64,000 nt of DNA from Limanda limanda (GCF_963576545.1 NC_083639.1:15564118-15628117), one strand, 5' to 3'; shown: positions 10,762-30,962, counted from the stretch's first letter. Program-made: numbers and translations. The notes: generated by a model not told the origin, from the sequence alone.

Positions 10762-11033
10762 GTAAATGGTAAATGGATTTGTATTTATATAGCGCTTTCC
10801 TAGTCTGATGATGACCACTCAAAGCGCTTTACAGTACAGTTTCTCATTCACCCATTCACACACACATTCATACAGTGCATCTACTTGCAGCACTTTGTTA
10901 TTCTATGGGGGGCAATTCAGGGTTCAGCATCTTGCCCAAGGACACTTCAGCATGCAGATGGTTCAGACTGGGGATTGAACCGCCGACCTTCAGGTTGGAG
11001 GACGACCACTCTACCCCTCAGCCACAGCCGCCC
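10762..11033 (-). mobile_element. tRNA-like SINE-family repeat (reverse copy)
   Basis: On the minus strand the head at 11033 reads GGCTGTGGCTGAGGGGTAGA and, about 40 bases on, GGCGGTTCAATCCCC. These fit RNA polymerase III A and B boxes of a tRNA-derived head. The tail end at 10762 has AAATGGTAAATGG and TATATAGCGCTTT. A second, more diverged copy lies in plus orientation at 37612-37860. Confidence 0.65.
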
Positions 11034-11435
11034 AACGTCATTTTGTTCAGCTGTATACTGTGTATGTGGATGAATGACAAAAAGTTGACTCTACAATTAT
11101 TTAAGTCAGTGAGCACTACATGCTATTCTTGACATTGTTATATAACATGTGTCTTTGTCACTTCCTGCCCTTTCACCTATCACTCTATTTTAAAAAGTAG
11201 GATCCACCTACATGTGCATGATCCATTCGTAAAGCTGGTTGCAGCATGAATACATTCATTAGTTAACGCTTTATTAATGTTGTCTTGCTGGTAGTATTTT
11301 TGTGTTTGCCAATAGTCATTGGATTATTTGTTCATTTCTTTAAAACAACAATGACAGTGCAGTTGGTCGTTATTTTACATGATATCATGTAGACGGGCAT
11401 GATGCAGGCTTGGCCTCAAGCTTTGGGCATCTGTT
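11034..11435. other. Intergenic, no gene recognised
   Basis: Unique-looking AT-rich DNA upstream of the Mx-A regulatory region. Nothing supportable was found. Confidence 0.4.
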
Positions 11436-11439
11436 TCAT

Positions 11440-11519
11440 GAAAAGTGAAAGTAGCTCCAACACAAAGGAAGAGAAATGAAAGTCAAGGAAATGAGACCTA
11501 AATAAAGTTTCATTTTCTC
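11440..11519 (+). promoter_or_regulatory. Distal ISRE/IRF cluster upstream of Mx-A
   Basis: GAAAAGTGAAAGT at 11440-11452 fits GRAAASTGAAAST at every position. AGTTTCATTTTCTC at 11506-11519 fits the ISRE pattern AGTTTCNNTTTCNY. AAATGAAA at 11474-11481 adds an IRF core (AANNGAAA). The cluster lies about 900 bp before the Mx-A start codon and outside the tandem duplication. Response to type I interferon through IRF9/STAT complexes or IRF1/3/7 is expected from family knowledge. Confidence 0.6.
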
Positions 11520-12049
11520 TCCTTATACATTATGACATAATCTTTAAAGTAACAGTTTAGTTCCTTTGATAATCCAAAATATTTTTTACTAATAGACAAG
11601 TAGTGCACAAGTGTAAACCTTGTGGTAATGAGTTGAATGACGTTGACTTAAATTTTAAACATAATTGGTTGATAATATATACAGTCAGACCCAACCAGAT
11701 CAGGTTTGGAACGTGTCATTATGTGCTGACATGAAAAAACGTTCAAAAGGATAAAAATAATATTCTGTCTAAACTTCGAATTTGCTTAAAATGTTTTTTC
11801 CTCAAAGTACTGGCATTGTGTAGTTTTTGAGTAATTCTGTGTCAAAGTTCCCTCCACAAAACAAGAATGAACTTCTTCTGCTATATTTGCTGAAGGATGT
11901 AAAGCTTTTTTACCATAAGTTCTTCATGGAACTGATATTGTTGGACTTCTAGTGAGACTACTGTGTTTATTGTTAAAAGTGTAAAGTGAGCACAGAGGTG
12001 AGGAGGAAACATACGCCGACACATACAAGACCGGACCTTTAATGAGCCC

Positions 12050-12417
12050 CGCCCACAGTCACTATCTCATAATTACGAGATACTAAGTCATAAATATGAG
12101 ATAAAGGATTTTTATTTTCTTCATCACGGTGGCGGAAATGGGCTTCCATATTAAACAGACCAGACTTACGCAGAGTAAATACATCATGAGTGTTAATTTC
12201 CTTCTATGTGAACGCACCTACTGCATTCGCTGCAGGTTTATGAAAGTTAAGGAAACGAAACCTAACTTTAGAAATCTGGGATTCCGCCCACCTGCAAATA
12301 CATAAAAGACTGTGACGGAAGCAGCAGAGCCTCTCTCTTTCTCAGCATCGCACGACCAGCTGCTGTCTCTGATTCCTTCTTTAGTTCTGTCTCCGCCACA
12401 GAAGAGGAGTCCCGACC
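12050..12417 (+). promoter_or_regulatory. Mx-A proximal promoter and 5' UTR
   Basis: An IRF-type element GGAAACGAAACC (12251-12262, pattern GAANNGAAAC) sits about 155 bp before the start codon, followed by a TATA-like ACATAAAAG (about 12300-12308). At 12064-12107 two palindromic words, CTCATAATTACGAG and CATAAATATGAG, occur also in unit B. The 5' UTR is 25 nt longer just before the start codon than in Mx-B. Confidence 0.55.
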
Positions 12418-19820
<7,403 letters not shown>

Positions 19821-20940
19821 AGCCTGCAAGTTAAAGCCTGCATTACTCTGCTTTTCAACATTCATTTGAGAAATACTGCAAATAAGTCGTCGAAGAAGTG
19901 TAGAATGGACAGGTTGTGTTTAATGACCTGTTATGTGCACTATATTGTTAGACAAGGAAAGGTCATGAAATTCACTGAAAACTATGCCTTTCCCTTATTA
20001 AACAGGATTTGAATGTTGCTTAATATACGTATATTCTTGGAACATATCCAAAAGCAACAATATTCATATTTGTTACTGCGTTTGTTTAAGATTTCACAAC
20101 TTGCTTTTACAGGTAATAGTACTCAGACAATCTGTTGTCTTGAAAGTTATGTATTGTCAAAAAATATTTTATGTTATTGTGTATGCAGCTTATTTAGACA
20201 TCCAAAAGTAGAAATATAAGATTTTTTCAGAATTATGTTTCAGTTTTCAATGTAAGTTGCGTATTCATTTTTTTCTAAGAGAAACATCGGTCTCTTTAGC
20301 TGAGACTTATTACTAAATTACCAAATCCTCAGGGGAGGTGCGGATGCAAGTGATAACTACGAGCGACACATTCCAGTCTTTTAATACTTTTACTACCATC
20401 AAAATGCTTCTTAGAGCTGCTTTAAAGAAACACTGATCAATTCATGCTTAACTGAATTGTTGTCAGAGTAGAAATGTATCTGTTTTAACCTACTACAATC
20501 CATTAAAACACACTTGAAGTTTGCATTACTGTAAAATAAATGCCTGTCACTGTCTTCTTGATGGATGTGTTAACTTTGGACTTGAATTTACTCAGGACTA
20601 TACTGTACTTTGACTACTCCTGGTGGTTTCACACAGGAACTTGTAAAAACAAAATCCCATCTGGATGAGATGACATTAGTAGAAAGTTGATTCAATAATA
20701 ACATCCTACTCAGTAACTATTAACCAATGATGAATTTGACCAATTACCTTTTAATAGGCGTTTTTCAATCACTTGTATTTGTTATTGATATCAGTCTAAT
20801 GTGCTGGATGTCTTGCGTACATGAAATCCTTGTTGGCCTTGAAACCTTGGTAAATCATTCTAAACAAAGAGAGATAGACAATTTCAGTTCTATGTGCCGA
20901 CATATAAATATGCAGCATATCAATAAATAACTAAACTGAA

Positions 20941-21677
20941 TAACAAAAACGTAGACAAGCCAACTTTATTGAACAATACATACAAAAAGATTCAGGGACA
21001 AATACAAAATCATTTAAAAGCGATCCGCTGCATTCATTCTACTCAGGAGCTTGAAACGTTCATTCACCATTCTCTGCTGGGCTCTCCTGGCTGTTGTCGT
21101 CATTGTCTGATTTTTCATCATCTAGGAAAGATAAAGAAGATTAGCATAGTGACCTTTAAAATTTCCAAACCTTAACAGAGGTCCGGGTTTGTTGTACAGC
21201 ACAACAGCTACTGAGAATAGAGAACATAAAGACAACACAAACATGGTACCAACGCATGCCCTTGTTTACTCACTCTCAAGAGTCTGCTGTAGTTCCTGTA
21301 TGGTACTCAGTAGCACGTGGAACTGCTTCTTCCTTAACTCCAACTGAGTGAGACAAAAGGGGCTTAAAACAATTGAGGTAAAATATTACGGTTGATTGAA
21401 GGCACTGGGAGGGGGAAAAGAAGAGAGCATAATTGTATTTGATTTTACCTTATCCACATTCTCCTTGATGTGAGACAGTTGCTGGAGTTCTTTAAGTGCC
21501 TCCAACTGTCTTTAGGTGTTCAAAGCAAAGGGAGGTATGCATTATTATTATCACCACATACTAAGTGGATGTTTGAAATGAAACAATATTTGAATGAAAC
21601 AAGACAAAGGCCTACTTACTTTAATGTCTCGTGTCGGTCTGGGTGCTGCTGGATAACTTTGGCCAAAGCATCATACT
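20941..21677 (-). pseudogene. Truncated thoc7 copy, exons 5-8 only
   Basis: Segments match the full thoc7: exon 5 at 21620-21677, exon 6 at 21449-21509, exon 7 at 21274-21343, and exon 8 at 21060-21121 with stop; the AATAAA on the minus strand is near 20961-20970. Exons 1-4 and the promoter are missing because the duplication ends in intron 4. Exon 6 has lost 6 nt (two codons) and its acceptor reads AAG rather than CAG. Frame is still open, so it could contribute an alternative 3' end only if an upstream exon were used. Most likely a pseudogene. Confidence 0.88.
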
Positions 21678-21885
21678 CTAAAGAGAAAGAAGAAATAAAG
21701 GACATGAAACATTTTTGCTAAATTTTACCTAGCCTCGTAACCAGCTAGTCCTCTGAAATGACTGATGCCTTCTGTGTTAAAAAAAAAAAATTTAAGTTGT
21801 GTTGCAATTCTACGTATTGAAACTGTGTATTTTTTTAATCATCCTATTTCAAAAGGTCAAAGCCTATCCTAATAAAATACATCAC

Positions 21886-22014
<129 letters not shown>

Positions 22015-22369
22015 CGTCTCTGTCCCCTTTCACACAAACTGATATTCACATGTATTTAGTTATGATTCGATTATGACGGGCCATGACTCTGTCCTGTCTG
22101 TGCGCGTCAGGTTACGTCTCGTGTTGTGTGAAGCGGGGGAATGCGTGCACACGGTGTTTAAACAGGTGTCTCATGAACTCAAACAAACACAAAGTAAACG
22201 TCAATCCTGTACGTGTCCTAATCACTTGTGATCAGTGCTGGTGTTTATTGTTAAAGTGTAAAGTGAGCGCAGGTCAGAGGTGAGGAGGAAACAGACGCCG
22301 ACACATACAGGACGACCGGACCTTTAATGAGCGGCTTCCCTGCTCTGCTGCGCCCCGCCCACAGTCAGT

Positions 22370-22702
22370 ATCTCATAATTATGAGATACTAAGTCATAAA
22401 TATGAGATAAAGGATTTTTGTTTTCTTCAACACAGTGGCGGAAATTGGCTTCCATATTAAACAGACCAGATTTACGCAGAGTAAATATATCATGAGTGAT
22501 TTTTTCCTTCTATGTGAACGCACATACTGCATTCGCTGCAGGTTTATGAAAGTGAAGGAAACGAAACCTAACTTTAGAAATCTGGGATTCCGCCTCTCTG
22601 CCAATACATAAGACTCTGTATGTGACGGAAGCACCAGAGCCTCTCTCTTTCTCAGCATCGCACGACCAGCTGCTGTCTCTGATTCCTTCTTTAGTCCCGA
22701 CC
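22370..22702 (+). promoter_or_regulatory. Mx-B proximal promoter and 5' UTR
   Basis: GGAAACGAAACC (22557-22568) matches the Mx-A proximal IRF element. The TATA-like word of Mx-A is changed here to ACATAAGAC. Before the duplicated promoter lie only the (TG)n tract and the thoc7 fragment; I see no match to the distal ISREs of Mx-A. Confidence 0.5.
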
Positions 22703-25700
22703 ATGAACAGTCTGAACGAGCAGTATGAGGAGAAGGTGCGTCCCTGCATCGACCTCATCGACTCGCTCCGCTCTCTGGGTGTAGAGAAGGACCTGGCGCT
22801 GCCGGCCATCGCCGCCATAGGAGACCAGAGCTCGGGGAAGAGCTCCGTGCTGGAGGCGCTGTCAGGGGTGTCCCTGCCCAGAGGAAAAGGTGCCGTATAT
22901 TCCATGGAGAACTACGCAATTGTTCGCTCATTTGTCACAAAATAATGCATTTGTTTGAAGTGATAACTTAACTCTGCGCGCAACACATCGAAGCTTTTGA
23001 TTTGGTAACTTAGAAGGATAGTTCACTTAAAAATTTAAATTCACTCATTATCTGAGAAATGTGGACCTGCAGAGTTTTTATTAAATGGTTGTTAATGGTT
23101 ATGTATGTTTATTGGTGGATTTACAATGGACATAAACCAATATTACATGAAAGGGCGCGTAATTATTGTACATGTACAATTGTACACCTAGACATATAAG
23201 CCTGGGGCGAGGCGTCGACGAAATCGGGGTCATTGAATATGTAAACACGTCGACTTCCGCAAAGTGCGTCATGAGGAAAGAGGCTGCGCACAATCAAAGG
23301 ATGGACTCACCTGATGATCAGGCTGAAGTTGATGTTGGACCGGTTAATGTAGATTTTATTTTGGAGAGATATGGGACTGTAAAAGGCTGATTAGCAGTTC
23401 TATCCGGGACCCGGGAATAATGCATTGCAGTTCATACTTTGTTTGTTGTCAGATTTGTTTGTATACGTGTATTTTTGATAAATTCATAATATATAAATCA
23501 ATGAATAGGATAATACACACAATATCAACCTCAACCCACACATTGAGGAAAAGACTAACAGTAAGAGAAAATTACAATGTCATACAGAAGTTTGGGAACC
23601 CATGGTCAAAATTTGTGTTACTGCGAACAGTAAAGATATGAACTGATCTCCAAAAGGCATATCAATGAAAATGCTTTTTAACATTTTAAGCAAGATTAGT
23701 GTAAGGTGAAAAGAGAGAGCAGTGTGCGAAAGTTCAGACAGACCAAGAGATTTTAGCTGTTTTGTCAGTTTGTAATGGGATGTGATTAAGAAAGAGCAGA
23801 TAACAGTAACAATGGAGGTCAAGTTGAGGCCATAAATACATATTCATAACATACATATTCTTTATAAATCTCTGTAAACACTGTAGAATAAACCTGCATA
23901 ACTAAGATAATTTAACATAAATACTGTTTACTCTATGTATTATTACAGATTGCACTTCAAGTGTACCTGTAGTGTCTTAGTTGTTGTACGACCATTTACT
24001 TGTTTGTGCATGCGTACATCCAGAACGAGGGCTGGGCAGAGGCTCTCTGTGTCTGCATGTCAATGATATTGCATTATCCACTCACCGCTATGCCAATGGA
24101 GAGGTGGGTGAAGTGTCCACGAAACACTTACAGAGTTTCAGGGGTGAACAGCGTTGCAGCCAATTCCAATACAATTGACGTAAAGGATGACCTCTTCTCC
24201 AAACAGAAAAAAACTGGAAAAAAACATAAAATGCCTCCACACACATTGACACCATGTTTTGAACTTAAATGTGTGCTGTTATCATTCTTGCAGTTCTCGA
24301 GAATGAGCTGTAGTTACTGCAGCAGTTACTAGCGGGAGGATATCAGAGGCTAAAAAGATGGTGTAAATGATGCTTTTTCGGGTCGAATTTGAATGTCAGG
24401 GCTAATTTTTTGGTGAACTATCCCTTTAAGGGAAACTTTTATTTTATTATATTTACTACGGTAATTTAAATATTCACCAGATTATCGTGCTGAATGAAAA
24501 GTAATTTCTGTCTATGTCATCTGTGATGGCATCCTACTTTCACCAAGTCCAGTGGACTTCAATATATCCATTACCCCTCTCTCGTTATTTACTCATTAAT
24601 AACTCAGGCATAGTGACAAGATGTCCTCTTGAGCTGAAGATGAAGAGAAAGAGATCAGGAGACGTGTGGTACGGAGAGATAAGCTACAGGGACTACAAGG
24701 AAGAGATACATGACCCTGCAGATGTGGATAAAATGATTCGAGAAGGTAACAGCAAATAATTGAAGGAGCTATTGCATTTTCTAAGGTGTCAACTTTCATC
24801 ACATTGTCCAGCCCTTCAGTTATTATCATATATCACATTCCTTCTCTCCAGCTCAGGATAAAATAGCTGGGGTCGGTGTGCGCATCAGTGATGAACTGAT
24901 CAGCCTGACGATCGCCTCTCCTGATGTTCCAGACCTGACGCTCATTGACCTGCCTGGAATCACCAGGGTGGCTGTATTGGGACAACCAGAGGACATTGAA
25001 CACCAGGTATTCTGGGTCATCAAAAACTCTGTCAACACGTCTCACAGGGACAAACTCTTGTTGAGTCCTGAGTGTTGTCTCTGAATTATCCAGCTGAACC
25101 AGGCAAAACCTTTGGCCCCATACTACATTACATTACATTACATTTCATTTAGCTGACGCTTTTATCCAAAGCGACTTACAATAAGTGAATTCAACCCTGA
25201 GGGTACAAACCAAGAACAACAAGAATCAAGACAGTAAAAGTTCTTCGAAATAAAGCAAAACTACAAAGTGCTATAAGTAAGTGCCATTTTAGTGCTACCA
25301 AAGTGTTAGTTTCAAAAGTGGTTAGTTTTTTTTTATTCAAGGTACAGTCGGAAGAGGTGTGTTTTTAGTTTTCGGCGAAAGATGTGTAAATCTCAGGAAT
25401 TACTTCTCATAGAGAACCGTGTGGACGCCAGGCTTGTTACTAGCAGACTTGATTTGTTTTAAAACAAAAACATATTAGTTTGGATGTAGTTCTGTAATGT
25501 TCATTCATTATGTGATATGTAACATTCTCAAGCACAACAACGTTGTTCGTTGAAAAACAACATGAATCAATACTTTCAGATAAAGAGACTTATCAACAAG
25601 TTCATCACAAAACAAGAAACCATCAGCCTGGTGGTTGTCCCATGTAACGTGGACATCGCAACCACAGAGGCCTTGAAGATGGCCCAGGAGGTGGATCCCG

Positions 25701-27730
25701 ATGGAGAGAGAACTTTGGGTAAATACATTGGAGTTTTAGAAAACGTCGACCCAATTGTAGGTGAACTTACTCAGCTCTCAGTTATTTCATTCTGTCTCTT
25801 TCAGGTATTTTGACCAAGCCTGATCTGGTTGACAAAGGATCAGAGGAGTCTGTGATTGACATTGTTCATAATGAGGTCATCCCCCTGAAGAAGGGCTACA
25901 TGATTGTCAGGTGCAGGGGTCAGCAGGAGATCACAGACAAAGTGTCTCTGATGGAAGCATTAGAAAGAGAGAAAACCTTCTTTACAGAACATGCATATTT
26001 CCAGTAAGTTCGTTTTTGGGGTAATGCTACAAAATATGTATATGGTACAGTGTTGACAGGTTCTGTACTATGTACTCAGTCTCTGTTAATTCCTACTGCA
26101 GCAACCTGTACAATGAAGAACTGGCCACAGTTCCTAAACTGGCTGAGAAACTCACAGTTCAGCTGGTGCAACACATTGAGGTGAATCTTTATTATTGTTT
26201 TGTTACAATTATAGTATAAATTAGGATTTGTCGAATTTGGTAACAATCATTTGACCCCTGCTGTGTTATTTTCAGAGATCTCTGCCTCGACTGGAAAAAC
26301 AGGTCGAGGAGAAACTGGCAAAAACGCAGGTAGAGCTGGAGAGATACGGCAGTGGACCCCCATCTGACCCAGCTGAGAGAATCGCATTCCTGATTGATGT
26401 GCGAGCTTCCTCATGCTTCATAATATTTACCAGGCAACACAAATACTCACAGCTACTATTTCTGAACAACCTGTTAACAGCTGATTCTGCTGTCTTACGT
26501 GGATTCTAGAAAGTGACAGCGTTCACTCAGGATGCCATCAGTCTGGCTGCAGGAGAGGAACTCAGATGTGGAGACAATCTCAATGTCTTTTCTATGCTCA
26601 GAAGAGAGTTTGGGAAGTGGAGCATCTGCCTGGACAAAACGGGACGAAACTGTGAGTGTTTTATTTCTGTCTGGTGTATAGCGCACCAGCAGGACTCATA
26701 ATAAATATCTGTTAATGTGTCATAGTTAACATTAAGATCGAGCAAAAGGTGGAGGACTATGAAGAGAGGTATCGTGGAAGAGAACTGCCGGGCTTCATCA
26801 ACTACAAGACGTTTGAGGTCATGGTCAGTGATCAGATGAAACAGCTGGAAGCACCAGCTGTTAAGAAACTCAAGGATATTGGAGGTAAATGATTGAATAT
26901 AAGACAAATGCATTGTGTTTTTCTGAATTCTGTTTGCCTCAGTGGAAATCAGGCTGCTGCATTTCCATTTCCTCCAGATGCTGTTAGGAAGGTGTTCTTG
27001 CAGCTGGCCAGCAGTAGCTTCACTGGATTTCCTAACCTCATAAAAACAGCCAAGGTCTTTTATAACTTCGATATTGACATTCTTATAATTTGATCTTCAT
27101 CGTCAGTAACATGCTGCATGTAAAAAATCTCATTTTCCAGGCAAAGATTGAAACTATAAAGCAAGAAAAAGAGTCCATTGCAGAAACCTTGCTGAGAACC
27201 CAGTTCAAGATGGAGACGTTGGTTTACTCCCAGGACAGAACCTACAGCAACAGTTTGAGTGACAGCCAGAGAGAGGAGGGCGAGGTGGAAGTAAAACGTT
27301 ATAAAAGGAGTACTAAGGGCTACATGGATAATCATGCAACACTTCAGGAGTTGCTCTTACACCTTAGATCATATTACAAAGTAAGTTGTCATTGAGGGTT
27401 AATGTTCATGAACAAATACGATGAGTCACGTTTACATAGAGGTCTGTTTTTTCCCAACAGTTTTTGTCCGTCAAACTTTTCTCATATATGTCTATTATAT
27501 TTCAGATTGCCAGCCAGCGTCTCGCTGACCAGATACCGCTGGTTATTCGCTACCAGATGTTGCAGCAGTCCGCTGTCCAGCTGCAGAGGGAAATGCTGCA
27601 GATGCTTCAGGATAAGGAGAATTGGGAGCTCTTGCTGAAGGAGGACAGTGACATTGGTTCAAAGAGAGCTGCTTTGCAGAGTCGCCACAAACGCCTCATG
27701 AAGGCCCGAGAGTACCTGGTGAAGTTTTAA
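22703..27730 (+). CDS. mx: Interferon-induced GTP-binding protein Mx, copy B, 12 coding exons
   Basis: Exons: 22703-22889, 24608-24745, 24852-25006, 25580-25718, 25805-26003, 26102-26180, 26276-26398, 26510-26651, 26726-26884, 26978-27054, 27141-27380, 27506-27730. Phases agree and give 620 aa. Same domain order as copy A: dynamin GTPase, stalk, effector domain. Differences I can see include I113 and R119 (GVGVR where copy A has GVGVG), T128, a codon fewer in exon 11 and many changes in the loop at about 505-530. K62 in the dynamin signature is shared. A poly(A) signal is at 28258-28263, in different sequence from copy A. An in-frame ATG at 22622 could add 27 residues, but it lies close to the presumed transcription start, so 22703 is preferred. 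Confidence 0.92.
23014..24430. mobile_element. Non-autonomous DNA element in Mx-B intron 1
   Basis: The left end reads AAGGATAGTTCACTTAAAAA and the right end, inverted, TTAAAGGGATAGTTCACCAA. The GGATAGTTCAC terminus is a widespread fish repeat end. Mx-A keeps the left end (about 12731) but not the right one. At 23195-23380 it holds a segment (TCGACGAAATCGGGGTCATT...) also present in Mx-A at 16025-16180, so that part is older than the duplication. No transposase is recognised. Confidence 0.45.
25124..25388. repeat. Teleost dispersed repeat in Mx-B intron 3
   Basis: Starts with repeated CATTA and CATTTAGCTGACGCTTTTAT, then CCAAAGCGACTTACAA, phrases of one of the commonest fish interspersed repeats. 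Mx-A lacks it: its intron runs from ATACTATATCTCAG on directly to the shared ATTACTTCTCATAGAG, so the insertion is specific to copy B. Confidence 0.65.
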
Positions 27731-28609
27731 AGCCTGCAAGTTAAAGCCTGCATTACTCTACTTTGCAACATTCATTTGAGGAATACTGCAAATTAGTCGT
27801 TGAAGAAGTGTAGAATGGACAGGTTGGGTTTTAACGTCCTATAATGTGCACTATATTGTTAAACAAGGAAAGGTCATGAAACTCACTGAAAAATATGCCT
27901 TTTTTTTTTAAACAGGATTTGAATGCTGCTTAATATATGTATATATTTTTGAAACATTGGTCTCTTTAGCTGTGACTTATTACCCAAACCTGAGGGGAGG
28001 TGTGGATGCAAGTACTAACTCTGTTTATCACTACGAGCGACACATTCCAGTCTTTTAATACATTGTTTCTAGCATCAAAATGCTTCTTAGAGCTGCTTTA
28101 AAGAAAACACTGATCAATTCATGCATAACTGAATTGTTCAGTGTCACATTAGAAATGTATCTCTTTCAACGTAACTACAATCCAGTGAAACACACTTTCT
28201 GTCTCCTTGATGGATATGGTTAACTTAGGACATTAAACGTACTCACGACTATACTCAAATAAAAAACATGTACTTTGACTCCTCCTGGTGGCTTCACATA
28301 GGAACTTGTAAAAACAAAATTCCCATCTGGAGATGACATAAGTAGAAAGTTGATTCAATAATAACATCCTACTCAGTTACTATTAACCAATACTGGATTT
28401 TACCAATTACCTTTTAATAGCCGTTTTTCAAATCACTTGTATTTGTTATAGATATCAGTCTAATGTGCTGGATGTCTTGCGTAAATGAAATCCTTGTTTG
28501 CCTGGAAACCTTGGTAAATCATTCTAAACAAAGGGAGATAGACAATTTCAGTTCTATGTGCCGACATATAAATATGCGGCATATCAATAAATAACTAAAC
28601 TGAATAACA

Positions 28610-30962
28610 AAAACGTAGACAAGCCAACTTTATTGAACAATACATAAAAAAAGATTCAGGGACAAATACAAAATCATTTAAAAGCGATCCGCTGCATTCA
28701 TTCTACTCAGGAGCTTGAAACGTTCATTCACCATTCTCTGCTGGGCTCTCCTGGCTGTTGTCGTCATTGTCTGATTTTTCATCATCTAGGAAAGATAAAG
28801 AACATTAGCATAGTGATCTTTAAAATTTCTTCAAACCTTAACAGAGGTCCGGGTTTGATGTACAGCACAACAGCTACTGAGAATAGAGAACATAAAGACA
28901 ACACAAACATGGTACCAACGCATGCCCTTGTTTACTCACTCTCAAGAGTCTGCTGTAGTTCCTGTATGGTACTCAGTAGCACGTGGAACTGCTTCTTCCT
29001 TAACTCCAACTGAGTGAGAAAAAAGAGGTTTAAAACAATTGAGGTAAAAATATTACTGTTGATTAAAAGGCACTGGGAGGGGGAAAAGAAGAGAGCATAA
29101 TTGTATTTGTTTTTACCTTATCATCCACATTCTCCTTGATGTGAGAAAGTTGCTGGAGTTCTTTGTCAAGTGCCTCCAACTGTCTGTAGGTGTTCAAAGC
29201 AAAGGGAGGTATGCATTATTATTATCACCACATACTAAGTGGATGTTTGACACATATGAAACAATATTTGAATGAATCAAGTCATAGGCCGACTTACTTT
29301 AATGTCTCGTGTCGGTCTGGGTGCTGCTGGATAACTTTGGCCAAAGCATCATACTCTAAAGAGAAAGAAGAAATAAAGGACATGAAACATTTTTGCTAAA
29401 TTTTACCAACCCTCGTTGCCACCAAGTCGTCTAAATGACTGATGCCTTCTGTGCTAATTTTAGTTTTGAGGCAATTTTAACCTTTGTTAAATAGCCTCAA
29501 AACAATCTCTCCCTTTGCACTTTGAAATACCACCAACTTATTTTTCATCATCACTGCCAATAACTCATTGGATCATGTTTGCTAGTCAATCAATGAATGA
29601 TATTTATGTCTACATCCGAGGGTAAAGCTATGTGTGTTTAACTTACAAAAAAGATGTATACAAATTTTTACTACCTTCTTTTTTTTTTATGTCAAAGTTT
29701 AATAGTAGTGATTTCACCTCCATGTGGTTGGGTCTTACTATGGCTACACAACACTGTATATAAGGAGCGCAAGCAGTTAGTCAATTGCAAATGCACACAT
29801 TTTCTAAAAGTCTAGAGTCCTGAAAATATTCTTACCTTGGCGATTTTTTCGTATCCTCTTTGCCCTCTGTATTTCCTTTTTGCATTCTGCTATCTTCTCA
29901 TGTGCCGATGTGATGTTTTGTTCTGCAGGGAGAACAAAGAGCTGGTTATGAGGTCATTGTGCGATGCATTTGAAACACAAACATTGATGTTATTTTGCGG
30001 TCACAGTTTTTCCTAATTACTAAACAGATAGTATTAAAATCAAGAGGATTTGTATTATACAATAACAATGATAATAATCACTCAAGTTACTCAAAGCCAC
30101 TGCAGAGTTAGTAAAACATAAAACAAATCAAGGACAGAAAATAACAGTAGAAATACTAGCTGGGGGATAGTGAAACTAGCGCATTACGGCAGGTGGATTT
30201 TGAAGAGTTTTTAAAAGTGTCCAGAGATGGGATATTGTGGATCAGTGCCAGACTCAAACTGGGGTCTCGGGGCATGCAAGGGGAGGATTATTGAATGGGA
30301 TGCATATAAGTGACAGTTCTTACCAATGTTAGTGTAGATTGTCTCATAGTTCTCCATTTCCCGAAGATTCATGTCATAAACCATCAACGTCTTCCCCATG
30401 GAGAACTCGCACTGGGCCAGTGTGCTCTGCATCCTCTGCGTGAAGCTACACAGAACAATACGATGCTGTGAGACTCGGAGCAAAGCAGCTGTTCACCACA
30501 GTTTTAAACATGAATATTAAAATACTATGCGACAAAGGCTGAGGTCCTGTCGTCTTCCAGGGAGCTCATTTACCCTTCCTCCGGGGTCCCAGGCGAGTTG
30601 CACCATTTGGTGAAACTCTTTAGCAGCACATTGATCCGACGATCATCACCAGCTCCGTCCCCGTCGATGAGAAGACGTTTCCGAATAACTTCATCTGGGA
30701 TGGGGCCGAGAGAGAGGGGGGGGGGGTTAGGCAACCTTTCATAAACAGCAGCTATGTTAGAAAGCCACCGGCTAACTGTTAGCTAGCTAACGTGGCTACT
30801 GTTCTATTAGCTGTTTTGGAAGCATGCTAACACGTATTTGTATAAGGTGAGTTTGGTTATTTGTGATCTTACTTTGAAAATGTACACGTTTCTACTTGTG
30901 GCTTTTAGCAAAGCGGAAATCCACAAATAAAACAATAACTTACCATCTGTAACTGCGCCCAT
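28610..30962 (-). CDS. thoc7: THO complex subunit 7, eight exons
   Basis: Minus-strand coding exons: 30944-30962, 30574-30694, 30324-30445, 29836-29922, 29298-29355, 29117-29183, 28940-29009, 28724-28785. Phases agree and give 201 aa (human about 204). The start reads MGAVTD, followed by DEVIRKRLLIDGDGAGDDRR, CEFSMGKTLMVYDMNLREME and a long coiled coil, all typical of THOC7; the end is acidic (DEKSDNDDNSQES). THOC7 is part of the nuclear THO/TREX complex, which couples transcription to mRNA export. An AATAAA (minus strand) at about 28627-28632 marks the 3' end. The gene is convergent with Mx-B. Its last four exons are duplicated at 20.9-21.7 kb. Introns 4 and 3 contain no gene I can see. Confidence 0.95.

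Larger units (their letters stand above)
22239..29458. other. Tandem duplication unit B
   Basis: Contains the Mx-B promoter, Mx-B and thoc7 exons 5-8; the right edge is inside thoc7 intron 4. Since thoc7 is whole here, this unit keeps the original right-hand junction and unit A is the one with the broken thoc7. Confidence 0.82.
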
